DNA of 54,050 nt from Acanthamoeba sp. SK_2022b (Eukaryota > Discosea > Longamoebia > Acanthamoebidae). The DNA lies in the NCBI GenBank assembly GCA_027943245.1, contig JANDJZ010000312.1, positions 1 through 54,050 of the forward strand, read 5' to 3'. The translations under genes and the position numbers were made by a program. The notes under the pieces are model-generated. The model was not told where the DNA came from, ran no database searches, and saw only the letters and a program-made list of their open reading frames with translations. Of the stretch, positions 21,883-32,500 are shown piece by piece; position 1 is the first letter of the stretch, and each line of letters opens with the position of its first letter.

Positions 21883-22009
21883 AGTTGGAGGTTAAGAAGA
21901 AGATGATTTATTGATGATGTGGTAGGAGTGTCAAGAGACAGGCTTACTAAATAAGGAGAGGGAACTAATGATAATAAATGAGAATAATAAATGAGACTGA
22001 AATCCAACA
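21883..22009 (-). repeat. 5' LTR of the copia element
   Basis: 127 bases, same length as the 3' LTR, ends directly against the primer-binding site at 21882 and against the AAGTG duplication at 22010. Confidence 0.92.
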
Positions 22010-22303
22010 AAGTGGTCGCAGGTACACATCAAAGTTGGACAAGTGTGAAACCAATGACGGACGGTTGCATGGAAGGTAAGATTAAGACAAGTGTGCAGCG
22101 AAACTGACATATAGTACGGGTCGCAGATAAACAATCAACACCTCGCGCCACCCACCCACCCACACAAACCATGGTGATTCCCTTCTCCTTAGGCTTCATA
22201 TTGTGCTATCGTTTCTCTTGACCACGGTACGATGTCTATCACGTCCTTCTCTCATTACGGATGACTCGCTAATGTTATCTCTGCAATGACAACAACCAAT
22301 TAG

Positions 22304-22776
22304 CTTGGTGATATTCTACTGGCGGTTGCGCACTACTGGCTGTGGGGTTATGTTGATGACAACCAATTCTCCGGCCTTCGCTACATGGCTCTGTGGCTCC
22401 CTGTGTCGTTGACAATCCTTGCCTGGTTATTCACCCTGTTGGGCAGCCCTCTTCGTCAGCCTACGGCAATGAGTTCAGCCAACACTAACCTACTGTTTAT
22501 CCTCGATATGGCACTCACCCCTTTGCTTATCAATTTCCGCACTTCGATTGCCCGTCTTGCTCATGCCCGCCTCCCTCACAGGCTCGCTGCATTACCGTAC
22601 TGGCCTTGACCGCCATGCTATTGAGTGCAGTTTTGGGTGCAGTGCTTTCGGATCTCGTCTCTCCCCTCACGGGGAGCGAGGGCATGCCCTTCTGGGGTCT
22701 CGGAATCGCGGGCTCCTTTGTTGCTGCCGGAGGAATGGTACGGGCAAACCTTGTGCGCAACTCTCTGTTCCCATGA
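22304..22776 (+). CDS. Possible multi-pass membrane protein, splicing unresolved
   Basis: After a plausible acceptor at 22303 the frame reads LGDILLAVAHYWLWGYVDDN, then hydrophobic WLPVSLTILAWLFTLLG and LLFILDMALTPLLINF. A second hydrophobic stretch in another frame (TVLALTAMLLSAVLGAVLSD, GLGIAGSFVAAGGM) ends in TGA at 22774. Both look coding, so an intron between about 22,400 and 22,580 is likely; the acceptor cctcacag at 22,580 fits the second frame but no donor is clearly right. An upstream exon would lie toward 22,015. No family recognised. 22,777-22,956 shows nothing further. Confidence 0.35.
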
Positions 22777-22956
22777 TATCGAGCGTCCAGATTCATATCA
22801 GGCTATCTATCCTCTATGTAGGTATGTAGGTATCTCTTGTGGTCTCGCAGGCGCTCTCGTTTGTGGTCTTCAGAAAGGGCGAGAACGGCGGCTATCGCTC
22901 GGTGGCATACAATACGCAGTAAAAGTTGTTGTTTTTTTTCCCTCGTACACGCAGTG

Positions 22957-24339
22957 TTACAAGCCGTAGCGCTGTTGCTGCTGGTAGCCCTGTTGTGGTG
23001 CTACGGCCGGGACACCACCAGCCTGATGAGGGTAGGGAGCCGAGGCGCCGCCGCCTGAAAGATAGCCCAGAGCAGTGGAGCTCGTGCCAGGCTGCTGTTG
23101 GTAGTAGGATGCCGTGGGAAGCTGCGGTGGCTGAGGATAGGGCTGCTGCGCTGGATAAGCTTGTGGCGGCGGCGGCTGCTGCTGCTGCTGTGTGGGGTAG
23201 GCTTGTGGCGGCTGCTGCTGCTGCTGTGTGGGGTATCCTTGAGGTGGTGGTGGTGGCTGCTGAGGCTGGGCCTGGGGCTGATTGAAGAGCTGCACGAGAC
23301 TCAGCAACGTTTGCAGCGTCGCGCCCACGTCGCCTCCGGCAGCTGCTCCCTGCAGGCCCAAGTCCGACTGCTCGAGAGCGACGTGAAGAAGAAATAAATT
23401 TCTTCCGAAATTAGTATAAATAAATAAATAAATAGCCTTTGGGGCAAGGGAGTGGGGGGGGGAAGGGTGAAACCTGAGGGAGGGTGGCGGCAGGAGCGGC
23501 GGCAACGGAGGGCGGGTAGAGTGGGGCCGTGTGCGGGGCATGGTGCGCTGGCGCGTATGGGGTCGTCGTCCCCGCGTGCGGGTACCCCGTCGAGTGCAGG
23601 AGCGCGGCGCCGCCCGAGGGCTGCGCGGCCACGGGGGCGTACGGACGGTACCCGTCGCCGGCCTGCGCGGACACACACACACGCCACACACAAGACCGCG
23701 CTAGCCGTTGAGGAGGACACACGGGACAATGGGGGGGGGCGTGTCGCGGGGGGGGGGAGATGCTGCACAGGCGCGTAGGGCAATGGGCCGCCCGTCCTTC
23801 CGCCTGCGAAGCGGTAGTTCTCGCCGCCCTTCCTGCCGTGGTCGTCGTAGCCCCCGCCGCCCCAACCCGACGGATGATGGCGATCCCGATCGTCCTCCTT
23901 CTTGTCGCGCCTGTGGCACACGATAGTACCAGGGAAAGGGGGGGGAGGAGAGGGAGAAGGGGAGAAGGGGAGAGGCGGTCAGTCTCACTCTGAGGGGCAA
24001 CCGTATGGATCTCTGGCTCGTTCAGCGACGCGGGGGGGGGGGTGACCGCGGGAGGACACGCACTTGGCATGGGCCGGCTGCACGTCGAGGATGGTGCTCT
24101 TGTGCGTGTCGGCTGCTTCCTTGAGGCACCTACGAGGCATCAGCAGCATCAGCAGCACATAGTCGCAGGTGAGCTAGGCGCCTGCGGGGACTCCCCCTGA
24201 CAACGCGGGCAATCGGAGAAGCGGGGAACCCTTGGGGGAGAGGGGGGGGGCGATCGGAAAGAGATACCTTTCCGAATGCCTGGTGTCATAGTACTCCACA
24301 AATTTTTGGCTGCCGCAACCACCGCCTCCAATGGTGAGT

Positions 24340-24388
<49 letters not shown>

Positions 24389-24915
24389 GCAACAGGTGGC
24401 GGCAAAGAAGCAAAGAAGGAACGAAATGGAGGCAATGCAAAACGGGGGCGGGGTTAAGAGGTACAAGGGCTTGCCCTTGCAGTCGCGAACTTCTTTGACG
24501 AAGCCCCATTCTTCGAACAGGCGCTTCACCTCCCGGTTGCTCATGGGCTGCTTGTCCCTGAGGGGACCCGTTCCGCCCCGCAAACGCGCAAACACGGTGC
24601 TCTGTGTCGCATCGCACGCCCACCCGCTTTCTCAGCTCCAAACTCGCGCGTCGCCGCCCTCCAAACGGCTAGGCAGGGAGAAAGGGAGAAAGGAAGAGGG
24701 AGGTACGTTGTTATCCTCGTTCTTGCTCTGCTCGTCCTCGTCGCGCGGTATCGAATAGTGAATGTCCAACTGTTCGCCAAGCACCGATGTGGCGGCAAGG
24801 GAGGCCATGCGTTAGGCGCGTGAAAATAAGTAGCCGGCACAGACGGCCGCTACTTCTTTCTCTCTCTCACTCTCTCACTCTCTCTATCTCTCTCGCACAT
24901 CACAAATCACCTACA

Positions 24916-24977
<62 letters not shown>

Positions 24978-25851
24978 ACACCCAGACAGGGGCGGAGGAG
25001 GGCGCATGCGCGAGTGCCGAGAGTGGGAAGGCCATACCGGTCGGCCTTCAAAGTCGTATCCCTGCAGGTCTCTCTTGGCCTCCTCGGCGTCCCTGATGTC
25101 GTACTGTGCACCGCCACCGCACGCGGTAATCATCAATCGTTCAATGGCACGCCACCGGGCCACTCACGGTACAGCCACATCCACAGCAGTTGAAGGCGCT
25201 GGGGTGTGGAGAAGGGGAGGCGTACGTAGGTGATGAAAGCCATGCCGCGCTTGTCGATGAGGTTGAACACTCGTTTGACCTCGCCGTACTTTTCAAAGAG
25301 GTCCATGAGGGTGCGCTCCGGCGTGTTGTAGGAGATATTGCGAACGAACAAGGTGCGACTCTGCTGCTCTTCAGCGCCGCCATCCCTCTCCCTGCTGCTT
25401 CCTTTTTCTCGATAGCGGTCTTGCTCCCCTTCACGCTCGCTCGACCCGCGCATGAACCCTCTCCCGCCTCCTCTCGCTTCACCACGCGCAACAGACCCAA
25501 CGCATCATGAGATTTTCTGCCGCGCTACGCGCCCCACGGCACAAAGGAGCCAACCCCCCCCCCAAGCTACATCTGGCGCTGGGCAACTCAGGGAGAAGAA
25601 ATTGGGGAAGAATGCATCACAACATGAACAAAAAAGCTGGCCGCAACAAAAAAAATGGGGAGGAGGGATCTACCAAAACGAAATGACCCAGAAGGGTCAC
25701 GAGCACCTCCGTGGAAGGAAGCCGCTGCGGGCGGGCCGCCAACATCCGTCTGCAACAGAGGATTGTACTCTTGAGAATCTCGCTGTTGGCCATAATCAGA
25801 GCCCACATGCTGCGGGCGCGCGTAGGGATCATAGCGCGGCGCTCTCTTCAT
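22957..25851 (-). CDS. Mei2-like RNA-binding protein with two RRMs
   Basis: ATG at 25851 (MKRAPRYDPYARP), stop TAA at 22957. RRM1: RTLFVRNISYNTPERTL (RNP2), RGMAFITY (RNP1), then YDIRDAEEAKRDLQGYDFEG across an intron and LDIHYSIPRDDEDEQSK. The last two blocks are the Mei2/TEL signature linking RRM1 to RRM2. RRM2: STVFARLRGGTG, NREVKRLFEEWGFVKEVRDC, then QKFVEYYDTRHSER. C-terminus is Arg/Gly-rich (GWGGGGYDDHGRKGG) and ends in a Pro/Gln/Tyr-rich prion-like tail (QGYPTQQQQQPPQAYP) finishing QQQQRYGL. About nine exons; introns hold (CTG)n, (CA)n and C/G runs. The third, C-terminal RRM of true Mei2 is not seen, so the name is a family-level call. RNA regulation in nucleus or cytoplasm is inferred. 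Confidence 0.85.
24341..24390. repeat. Intronic CAG/CTG triplet tract in the Mei2-like gene
   Basis: About 15 AGC units on the plus strand, that is CTG on the gene's sense strand, inside the intron that splits RRM2. Confidence 0.9.
24918..24976. repeat. (CA)n microsatellite in a Mei2-like intron
   Basis: About 27 CA units between the exon containing the YDIRDAEE block and the exon containing LDIHYS, next to (CT)n at 24,855-24,895. Confidence 0.95.
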
Positions 25852-26129
25852 CTCTTGGATCTCTTTGGTTTTGTTTATGTTTTTTCTATTTTTTTCCTTG
25901 GGAGATAAGTAGGAATTCGCCTTGTACGAGTTGTACAAGATATACGAATATACGTTAAATTCCTTGTCACTGTGACCCCCTCACACACAGCAAATCTAAA
26001 TATTAAAGCGCATCTTATTTCTTGTATTTCTAGTATTTCTCGGGTTCCTTCTCATGTCCTTTCTTTAGCCCTTGCTTTTTGTTACGCTTTGTCTTTTTCT
26101 TTGGCCAGGCTATGTCCCATGCCAGTGTT

Positions 26130-27230
26130 ATCCCTGGTCATGTGATGCATAAGTGGTGTTATGGTGTTTGTGTGGTGTTGTGGTGTTTGTGTGGTGTTGT
26201 GGTGTTTGTGTGGTGTTGTGGTGGTGTGGAGTGTGGTTTGGGTGATAATTGTGGAGGTGTTGTGTGTGGTGGTTGTGGTTTGGTGATGTTGTGGTGGTGT
26301 AGTGGTGTTGTTGTAGTGGTATAGTGGGGAGGTTGTCATGTTGTGGTGCTGTTGTGGTGTAGGTAATGGTGTGGTGGTGATGGTGTGGTGGTGTTGTGGT
26401 ATTGTTGGTAATTTTGGTGCTGTAGGTAATCATGTGGTGATGTTGTGCTGGTGTTGTGGTTGTGATGGTGTGGTATTGGTGTCTTGTGGTGTTGTTGTGA
26501 CGTTATGGTGTTTTTTTTGGTGGTGTTGTGGTTTGTTGTGGTGGTGTGGCAATCTTTGTGGCGATTTTGTAGTGTTGTGGTGTTTTGGTGTTGTGGTTTT
26601 GCGGTGGTGTTTTGGTGTTGTTGTGGTGATGTGGTTTTGGTGATGTTATGGTGGTATTTTGGTGATGCTATGGTGTTGTGGTGATGGTGTTGTGGTGGTC
26701 TTGTGGTCTTGTGGTGGTGTTGTAGTGATGTGGAGTTGGGGTGGTGTGGTGTTGTAGGCTGGTGTGGTGATGGTGTGGTGATGTTGTGGTGGTTTTGTGG
26801 GTGTTGTGGTGTGGTGTTGTTATGGCAGTGATGTAGTGGTAGTGTGGCAGTGTTGTGGTGGTGGTGGTCAGATGGTGGTGGTTATGACAACAACACCACA
26901 ACAACACAATACTACCACAACATCAAAACACAACCACACCAGCACAACAACATCACCACACCACAACATCAATCATAACATCACCACAACATTACCACAC
27001 CCAACATCACTACACCCCACTCCACCACCACAACACACCACCACAACAACGCCACAACCTAGTGATGTTGTGGTGGTTTTGTTGTGATGCTGTTATTGTG
27101 GTGATGTTATGGTGTTGTTGTTGGTTGTTGGTTGTTGGTTGTTGGTTGTTGGTTGTTGGTTGTTGGTTGTTGTTGAGTTTCGGTGATGTTGTTGTGTTGG
27201 GGTGGTGATGTTGTGGTGATGTAATTAATC
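26130..27230. repeat. GTG-polarity minisatellite with a short CAC-polarity inset
   Basis: Plus strand is almost only G and T (GTGGTGTTGTGGTGATG-like words) to 26,885, flips to A and C (CAACACCACAACATC) to 27,058, then flips back. No regular unit length; words are built from GTG, GTT and ATG triplets. Long open frames here are shadows of the composition. 25,852-26,130 between the Mei2-like ATG and this block is AT-rich and shows no gene. Confidence 0.9.
27118..27172. repeat. Heptanucleotide TTGTTGG array
   Basis: About eight near-perfect TTGTTGG units inside the minisatellite. This is the only stretch of the block with a clean fixed period. Confidence 0.85.
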
Positions 27231-27231
27231 G

Positions 27232-27460
27232 CCATATTGCAGCTGTGGTGGAGTGCACAGGGCAGCTGGTGAGGAGGTGGGTGAGCAATTCCTTGGGGAG
27301 GTGCAGGGTGTGGATGAAGCAGAAAGTGCACCAGGGGCGTCCCAATCTAGGGTTTTTTTGAGGAGCCATATAGCAAGGCCTCAGGAGGAGGATATGTAAG
27401 GCCCTGAGGAGGAACCCAAAGAGGTTTGGTGGGAAGGGCACTAAGCCTGAGTGACAGGGT
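27232..27460 (-). pseudogene. Possible LINE-type zinc-binding remnant
   Basis: Minus-strand frame reads GRPWCTFCFIHTLHLPKELL then THLLTSCPVH, a Cys-x2-Cys ... His-x5-Cys layout like the zf-RVT tail of non-LTR reverse transcriptases. Weak, no RT domain nearby. 27,460-27,780 holds no feature I can name. Confidence 0.25.
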
Positions 27461-27781
27461 GTCAGTGAGTATGCAGCAGCAAGCACCTCAGGCCTCAATG
27501 GGGCTTGCACCCATCAAGAACCACCACAGCAAAGTACAACACCACATACCAAACATCCAAGACAAGCTCCAATGGGACCAAATGGAGGGCAGTCATAAAC
27601 AGCCTCTCCCTCCTTGTCCCTGCATTCACCTTCAACTACCACACTGACGCTTGAGCATGCTACCGACACTCCATGTTACAGCTCACCCCACTGGACCTGG
27701 CTTGACACTGGGAAGGCATCACTCTACTCACCATGTAAACAGGCCCATGACATGAGGAAAAGCTTGTGGTCTCCTTGTTTG

Positions 27782-28186
27782 TTAGGCCATGTAGGCCATC
27801 AGTGTTGTGTGTGGGGCTGTTGTGTATGAGAGGTGGTCTGTAGGCGGACGACCAACACAAGTTGCAAACAAGAACGCACCTTTGGCGATCTGCATGAGTG
27901 AGCTGGCCAAGTGGCCCACCTTGGGGAGGTCGTTTGGCGCATGCCCATTGGCTGTGTTGCGCTTGCTGACGGCAATGCCGCTGAGTGTTATCTTTCTCAT
28001 GCCCTGGAACACGTTGGTAGACATCAGCGTTTAGTAACTCTCTCTCACCCTCTCTGGCAGATGGCGCGCATGCAGGTTATGTGTGTGAGAGAGAGCAGAC
28101 AAACTCTGAGAGCGGTTTTGGTGACCTTTTCTGCAGAAGCGGCGGCAGCAGCCTCCTCCTTCTTGGCCTTCCGTTCCTTGCTGCCC
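27782..28186 (-). pseudogene. Three-exon remnant of an ordinary host-type gene
   Basis: Exon A near 28,133-28,186 reads KERKAKKEEAAAAASAEK and stops at donor gtcacc. Exon B (about 27,882-28,003) follows an acceptor with a tactaaac branch-like sequence and reads GMRKITLSGIAVSKRNTANG, HAPNDLPKVGHLASSLMQIA, ending at gtgcgt. Exon C after ccgcctacag reads DHLSYTTAPHTTLMAYMA and TAA at 27782. GC-rich codons and introns are those of the host genes, not of the retroelements around it. Family not recognised. It may be a gene 3' end cut off when the repeat island grew. Confidence 0.4.
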
Positions 28187-28205
28187 ACTCACTCACACAG
28201 AGTTT

Positions 28206-28374
28206 TGGTGCAGTGATGATGAGAATGCCAAAGTTAAATTTATTAATGGTGTGCAGGATATCAGGGATTTTGTGGGAGTTACTACCTTGGACGTGGATGA
28301 TGCCAATAGGGAAGGTCCCATGGTTGTGGTTACCTCCATGGTAGTTTCTGGGGTAGTTGTCTTGTTGTTGGGGT
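28206..28374 (+). other. Coding-like segment ending in the minisatellite
   Basis: Open plus-strand frame reads DDENAKVKFINGVQDIRDFV and VGVTTLDVDDANREGPMVVV, then dissolves into repeat at 28,374. Codon use is AT-leaning, like the retroelements. Probably an eroded element fragment; family unknown. Confidence 0.3.
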
Positions 28375-28950
28375 CCACAACAACATCACCACAACACACC
28401 ACAACACCATCACACCAGAACCACAACAAGAACACCACACCACCACCACACACCCATTTCTACCACAACCCCACCTCAACATCACAACCCACCACAACAC
28501 CACCAAAATACTCTAGCACAGCATTACAAGCACCACAACATCACCACAACACCACCAAAATACCCCACCACAACACCCACACCATCACCACCACACCACC
28601 GCACTCAACATCACAACACCACCACAACACCACCACCACAACATCACAACACCACCACACCACCACCACAACACCACACCACCACCACCACCACAACACA
28701 CTACATCTCAACACCACCACACCACCACAACACCACACCACAACTCCACCACAACCACTTCACCACCACACCACCAACACCACACCATCACCACTACACC
28801 ACAACACAACTCCACCACACCATCACCACAACATCATCACAACACCACACCACAACAACACCACAACAACATAATCATAACATCCTAACAACATCATTGC
28901 AACACCACACCATCTCCACAGTAGCAGTACAATTACACCATCACCACATC
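28375..28950. repeat. CAC-polarity minisatellite
   Basis: Plus strand A/C-rich (CACCACAACACCACC, CATCACC words), almost without G. Begins at an inverted junction with the G/T-rich bases 28,361-28,376. Confidence 0.9.
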
Positions 28951-28952
28951 CA

Positions 28953-29150
28953 CAACAGCAGTTGGAGTTTATTGTGAGTGAGGACATTTGGAGTCATATG
29001 TATCAGTTGCCCTGGATGGAACAACTGTCTTGGCTAATTGAGAGAATGAAGCAGAAGTGAAGGGAGGGTAAGGTGGGGTGAAACAGGCTCCATCCTTTGA
29101 GAAGTATGCTCATAAACTCCTGTTTGTATGACTCTGAGCGAGCAATATAA
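28953..29150 (+). mobile_element. DIRS terminal-repeat fragment
   Basis: 28,953-29,035 (gagtttattgtgagtgagga, ttggagtcatatgtatca) nearly repeats 29,917-29,990. 29,105-29,145 (aactcctgtttgtatgactc) matches in inverted order the sequence at 34,172-34,206. No coding content. 29,155-29,228 is CAC-type repeat. Confidence 0.6.
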
Positions 29151-29228
29151 CACACCACCTCAACACCACCCACAACAACACAACATCACCACCATCACCA
29201 CCACCACAACATCACCACACCACACCAT

Positions 29229-29453
29229 TGTTGTGAGTTACCTAATAAGGTACTCAGATCAACAGTCACTCTGGAACACCAAATGAGGTAGGACTTAATG
29301 AGCTCCCAGCTCATTAAGGCATGCCTTAAAGTTTAGGAGTTATGTTGTAGTACAACTGTCTACAACAATACATTCAACAGTAATAAAACCAGAAAGAACC
29401 CCTGTTCTCTCACTTCACACTTTACTCTTCACCACAAAGTGTATATCACAACA
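29229..29453 (+). mobile_element. Solo LTR of copia family 2, with ACCAT target duplication
   Basis: 225 bases starting TGTTGTGA and ending TCACAACA, an 8-base perfect terminal inverted repeat. Flanked on both sides by ACCAT (29224-29228 and 29454-29458). Minisatellite lies on both sides, so the element inserted into pre-existing repeat and then lost its interior by LTR recombination. Confidence 0.88.
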
Positions 29454-29890
29454 ACCATCACAACACCACATTACAACACACCACCACCGCCACAACACAA
29501 CACAACAGCACAACATCACCACAACATCACCACCACATCACCACAACACCACCACATCACCACCACACCAGCACCACACCAGCATCACAACACCACAATA
29601 ACACCACACCACCACAACATTAACACCACCACACCATCACCACACACCACCACCACCTGACCACCACCACCACCACAACACCACAACACCACATCACCAC
29701 ATCATCACCACAACAACACCACTACAACACTATCACCACAACCACAACACCACCACCACACCATCACCATAACACCACACACAACACCACACCAACATCA
29801 CACCACCACACCAACATCACACCACCACCACCACCACCTGACCACCACCTGACCACCACCTGACCACCACCTGACCACCACCACCACCAG
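29454..29890. repeat. CAC-polarity minisatellite
   Basis: A/C-rich blocks, ending in four CTGACCACCAC units at 29,836-29,880 that are the complement of the GTGGTGGTCAG units at 33,900-33,975. Confidence 0.9.
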
Positions 29891-29892
29891 CA

Positions 29893-31645
29893 GTTGTTCA
29901 GTGTAGCATCAACAATGGAGTTTATTGTGAGCGAGGACATTTGGAGTCATATGTATCACTGTTGCCCCTGGATGGAAGGTGGCAACATGGGCATCCTTTA
30001 TAAGGATTGCCCACAAGGGTTGACTCTGTGGGCAGGCAGAGATTTGCTATATTTTTTCTGCCTTGTCTCTCCACTGACACATCTGTCTGTAGCGAGATGG
30101 ATATGATTTGAGGAGTGTCTGAAGAGGAGTTGAGTGCCATGTCTGTAGCTCCGCTCAAGCAGATCTGTCAACAAGTGGGTGTGGCCTACAAGGGCAGTAG
30201 GGCTACGACAGCTTGGGCTTTGAAGGCTGCTGTGGCTGTGGTGGGGAGTGGAAGCAGTGGATCGAGCTACAGAGGTGATGCAGCAGGTACTTCAGGAGCT
30301 GACTTCCCTCAAGTGCAAGGTGGATGCCATGGGGGCCACAGTCAAGCCTGGGAGTGTGGAGCAGCTCACTGGGCTCCACAATGAACTGCTTTGAGAGTGT
30401 CAAGCCAAGAAAATCTACCCTGACTGAGAGTTTGAGAAGGAGTGTGACCCGGGTGACTATGATGCTTTCAAGGATACCACCACCTGCTCAGCTATGTTGA
30501 TGCTGACTTGCTACCTGCAGAGCAGCAGGAAGCCCTCTCCTAGGCCTTGATGTGGATTGAAGGGTGTGCAGCAGCCATTGTTGTGGGTAGCCATGAGGGC
30601 TGGGGCACAGCCACCCACATTGACAATGTGGAGCACTCCTTCCTTGAGCTTTGGTGGAAGGATGCCATCAATCAGGCCCAATGCAAGCACAAGCAGAGCC
30701 CAATGCAAGCAGCCTCTGAGACCAAGGGCAAGGGCCTCTTGTTTTTTTGGTCTGGCTGGTGCTGGATGTTGGCAATGTCTCAGCAGAAGCTGCCCTTTGT
30801 CAAGCCCGCCCCCTTTGCAATAGCAGCCCTCCGCCAGCCAGCTGGGCAGCTGCACCAAGGACCTCTCTGGCATCACCTGCTTTGTGTGCCAGAAGCCTGG
30901 CCACTACGCCAACTGTTGTCCCAGCCAGAAGCTGGCCACAAGCAGCCAGTGGCCCCAGGTCCACCTTGCCAGCCAGTTGTGGTGGTGGGTTGCTTGTCCC
31001 AGCGCCTGTCAGCGTGGCAGGACATTGGTGCAAGCCCAATGGTCCTGCAGATTGTGTGCAAGGGTCTTTGCCTGACCCTGCTGGACTTGCCAGTGGAGGA
31101 CTTGTGGCAGCTCCCCTTCTTCAGTGATCAGTCCATGTGGTTGGTGGCTGAGCTTCCGCACCTGGAAGTCCAGGCCATCGAGTGGATGGGCAGGGGCCCT
31201 GTTCGACCAGCTGGGGTACAGCTCATCAGCCCAGTCTTTTTGGTCCACAAGCATGGGCCAAAGCTGTGGCGCTTGGTCATCGACCAGCACTGGCTGAATC
31301 TTATGCTGGCACTGAGGCCATGCAAGTTTGAGTCACTGTCGACCCTGATACCGCCACATCTCAATACATCATGACTTGCTCCAGTGGTTTGGGTTCCAGG
31401 CCAATTCGACCTGGTATTGCTATCAGGTGATTCCCTTTGGGCTGTGCTGGAGTCCTTGGGTGTTCACCAAGGTGGTTTGGGCCATGGTCAAGTACTGGTG
31501 GGTGCTGGGGGTCCTGATCTTCATCTTTGTGGATGACTTTGCCATGGTGGCCTCCTCAGTGGAGGAGCTCTTGTGGGTCCAGGACCTCATCATTGTGCCC
31601 ACCCTCCAGCGCTTGGGTGGAGGCCAGGCTCCATGGGCATGCTGA
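29893..31645 (+). mobile_element. DIRS-type retroelement, left part, truncated
   Basis: Terminal repeat 29,893-30,010, inverted relative to 34,045-34,160. Then a gag-like region with a SAP-like helix (LKQICQQVGVAYKGSR) near 30,150 and a zinc knuckle CFVCQKPGHYANCC near 30,880. Next comes reverse transcriptase of the DIRS/Ngaro/PAT type: AGVQLISPVFLVHKHGPKLW, RLVIDQHWLNL near 31,210-31,300, FGFQANSTWYCYQVIPFGL and IFVDDFAMVASS near 31,385-31,550. In-frame stops and shifts make it inactive. It stops abruptly at 31,645 against a copia fragment. Confidence 0.8.
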
Positions 31646-32152
31646 TTGCCTTCAAAGTCACAAATCCAAAGTCATGTAGAAGTTCTCATATCTTGCCTTC
31701 CAATCACATTCATCAATATTGCATTGTACTCATCACACATGGCGGCTTTCCAGTCTTCAGCATGTGACGAGGTGACAGCTTCAATGTATGTTGACAGGAT
31801 CTTGATGCTATTCTCATCCTGGTATGGCTTGTCTTCTCTTGCTACACAGGCGTTAAACTCTTGAGAGTAGAGTACATATCTCTTGGTGACTTTGTAGTTA
31901 CTCATTGTGAGCGTGGGCCCATAACCTGTTGTGATGTACGCTATGTGGTGAAGAGTAAAGTGTGAAGTGAGAGAGAACAGGGGTTCTCTCTGGTTTTATT
32001 ACTGTTGAATATATTGTTGTATACAGTTGTACTACAACATAACTCCTAAACTTTAAGGCATGCCTTAATGAGCTGGGAGCTCATTAAGTCCTACCTCATT
32101 TGGTGTTCCAGAGTGACTGTTGATCTGAGTACCTTTTAGGTAACTCACAACA
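31646..32152 (-). mobile_element. Copia family 2, 5' fragment: LTR, primer site and gag start
   Basis: LTR 31,927-32,152 (226 bases, TGTTGTGA ... TCACAACA). Primer site GGTTATGGGCCC (sense) at 31,915-31,926 abuts it, the same half-tRNA-Met site as the first copia element. The first ATG after it opens MSNYKVTKRYVLYSQEFNAC and runs about 77 codons before truncation near 31,670. Confidence 0.85.
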
Positions 32153-32500
32153 CACATCACCACAACTACATCACCACTCCATCCCCACAACACCACCACA
32201 CCATCCCCACACCATCCCCACAACACCACCACCACCACCACAACACCACCACCACCACAACATCACAACAACACCACAACAACATAACCACTTCACCACA
32301 ACAACACCACAACATCTCAACAGCACCACAACAACACAACACCACAACACCACGCCATCACCACAACATAACCACATCATCACCACAACACCACCACAAC
32401 ATGACCATCATCACCACAACACCACCACAACATCACCACAACAACACCACAACATCACCATCATGTTGTGGTGATGTTGTGGGTGTGGTGTGATGGATGT
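32153..32500. repeat. CAC-polarity minisatellite with polarity flip at 32,462
   Basis: A/C-rich to 32,461, then G/T-rich from CATCATGTTGTGGTG onward, a near-palindromic junction. Confidence 0.88.

Larger units (their letters stand above)
16868..22009 (-). mobile_element. Full-length but decayed Ty1/copia LTR retrotransposon
   Basis: Flanked by direct AAGTG duplications at 16863-16867 and 22010-22014. LTRs of 127 bases at both ends. Sense-strand order is gag, zinc-knuckle region, protease, integrase, reverse transcriptase, RNase H, the copia order. Base composition is more AT-rich than the neighbouring genes. Removing the element and one copy of the duplication joins the minus-strand frames on both sides. 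It lies about 60 bases upstream of the secreted-protein ATG, between that gene and a possible plus-strand gene. Confidence 0.93.
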
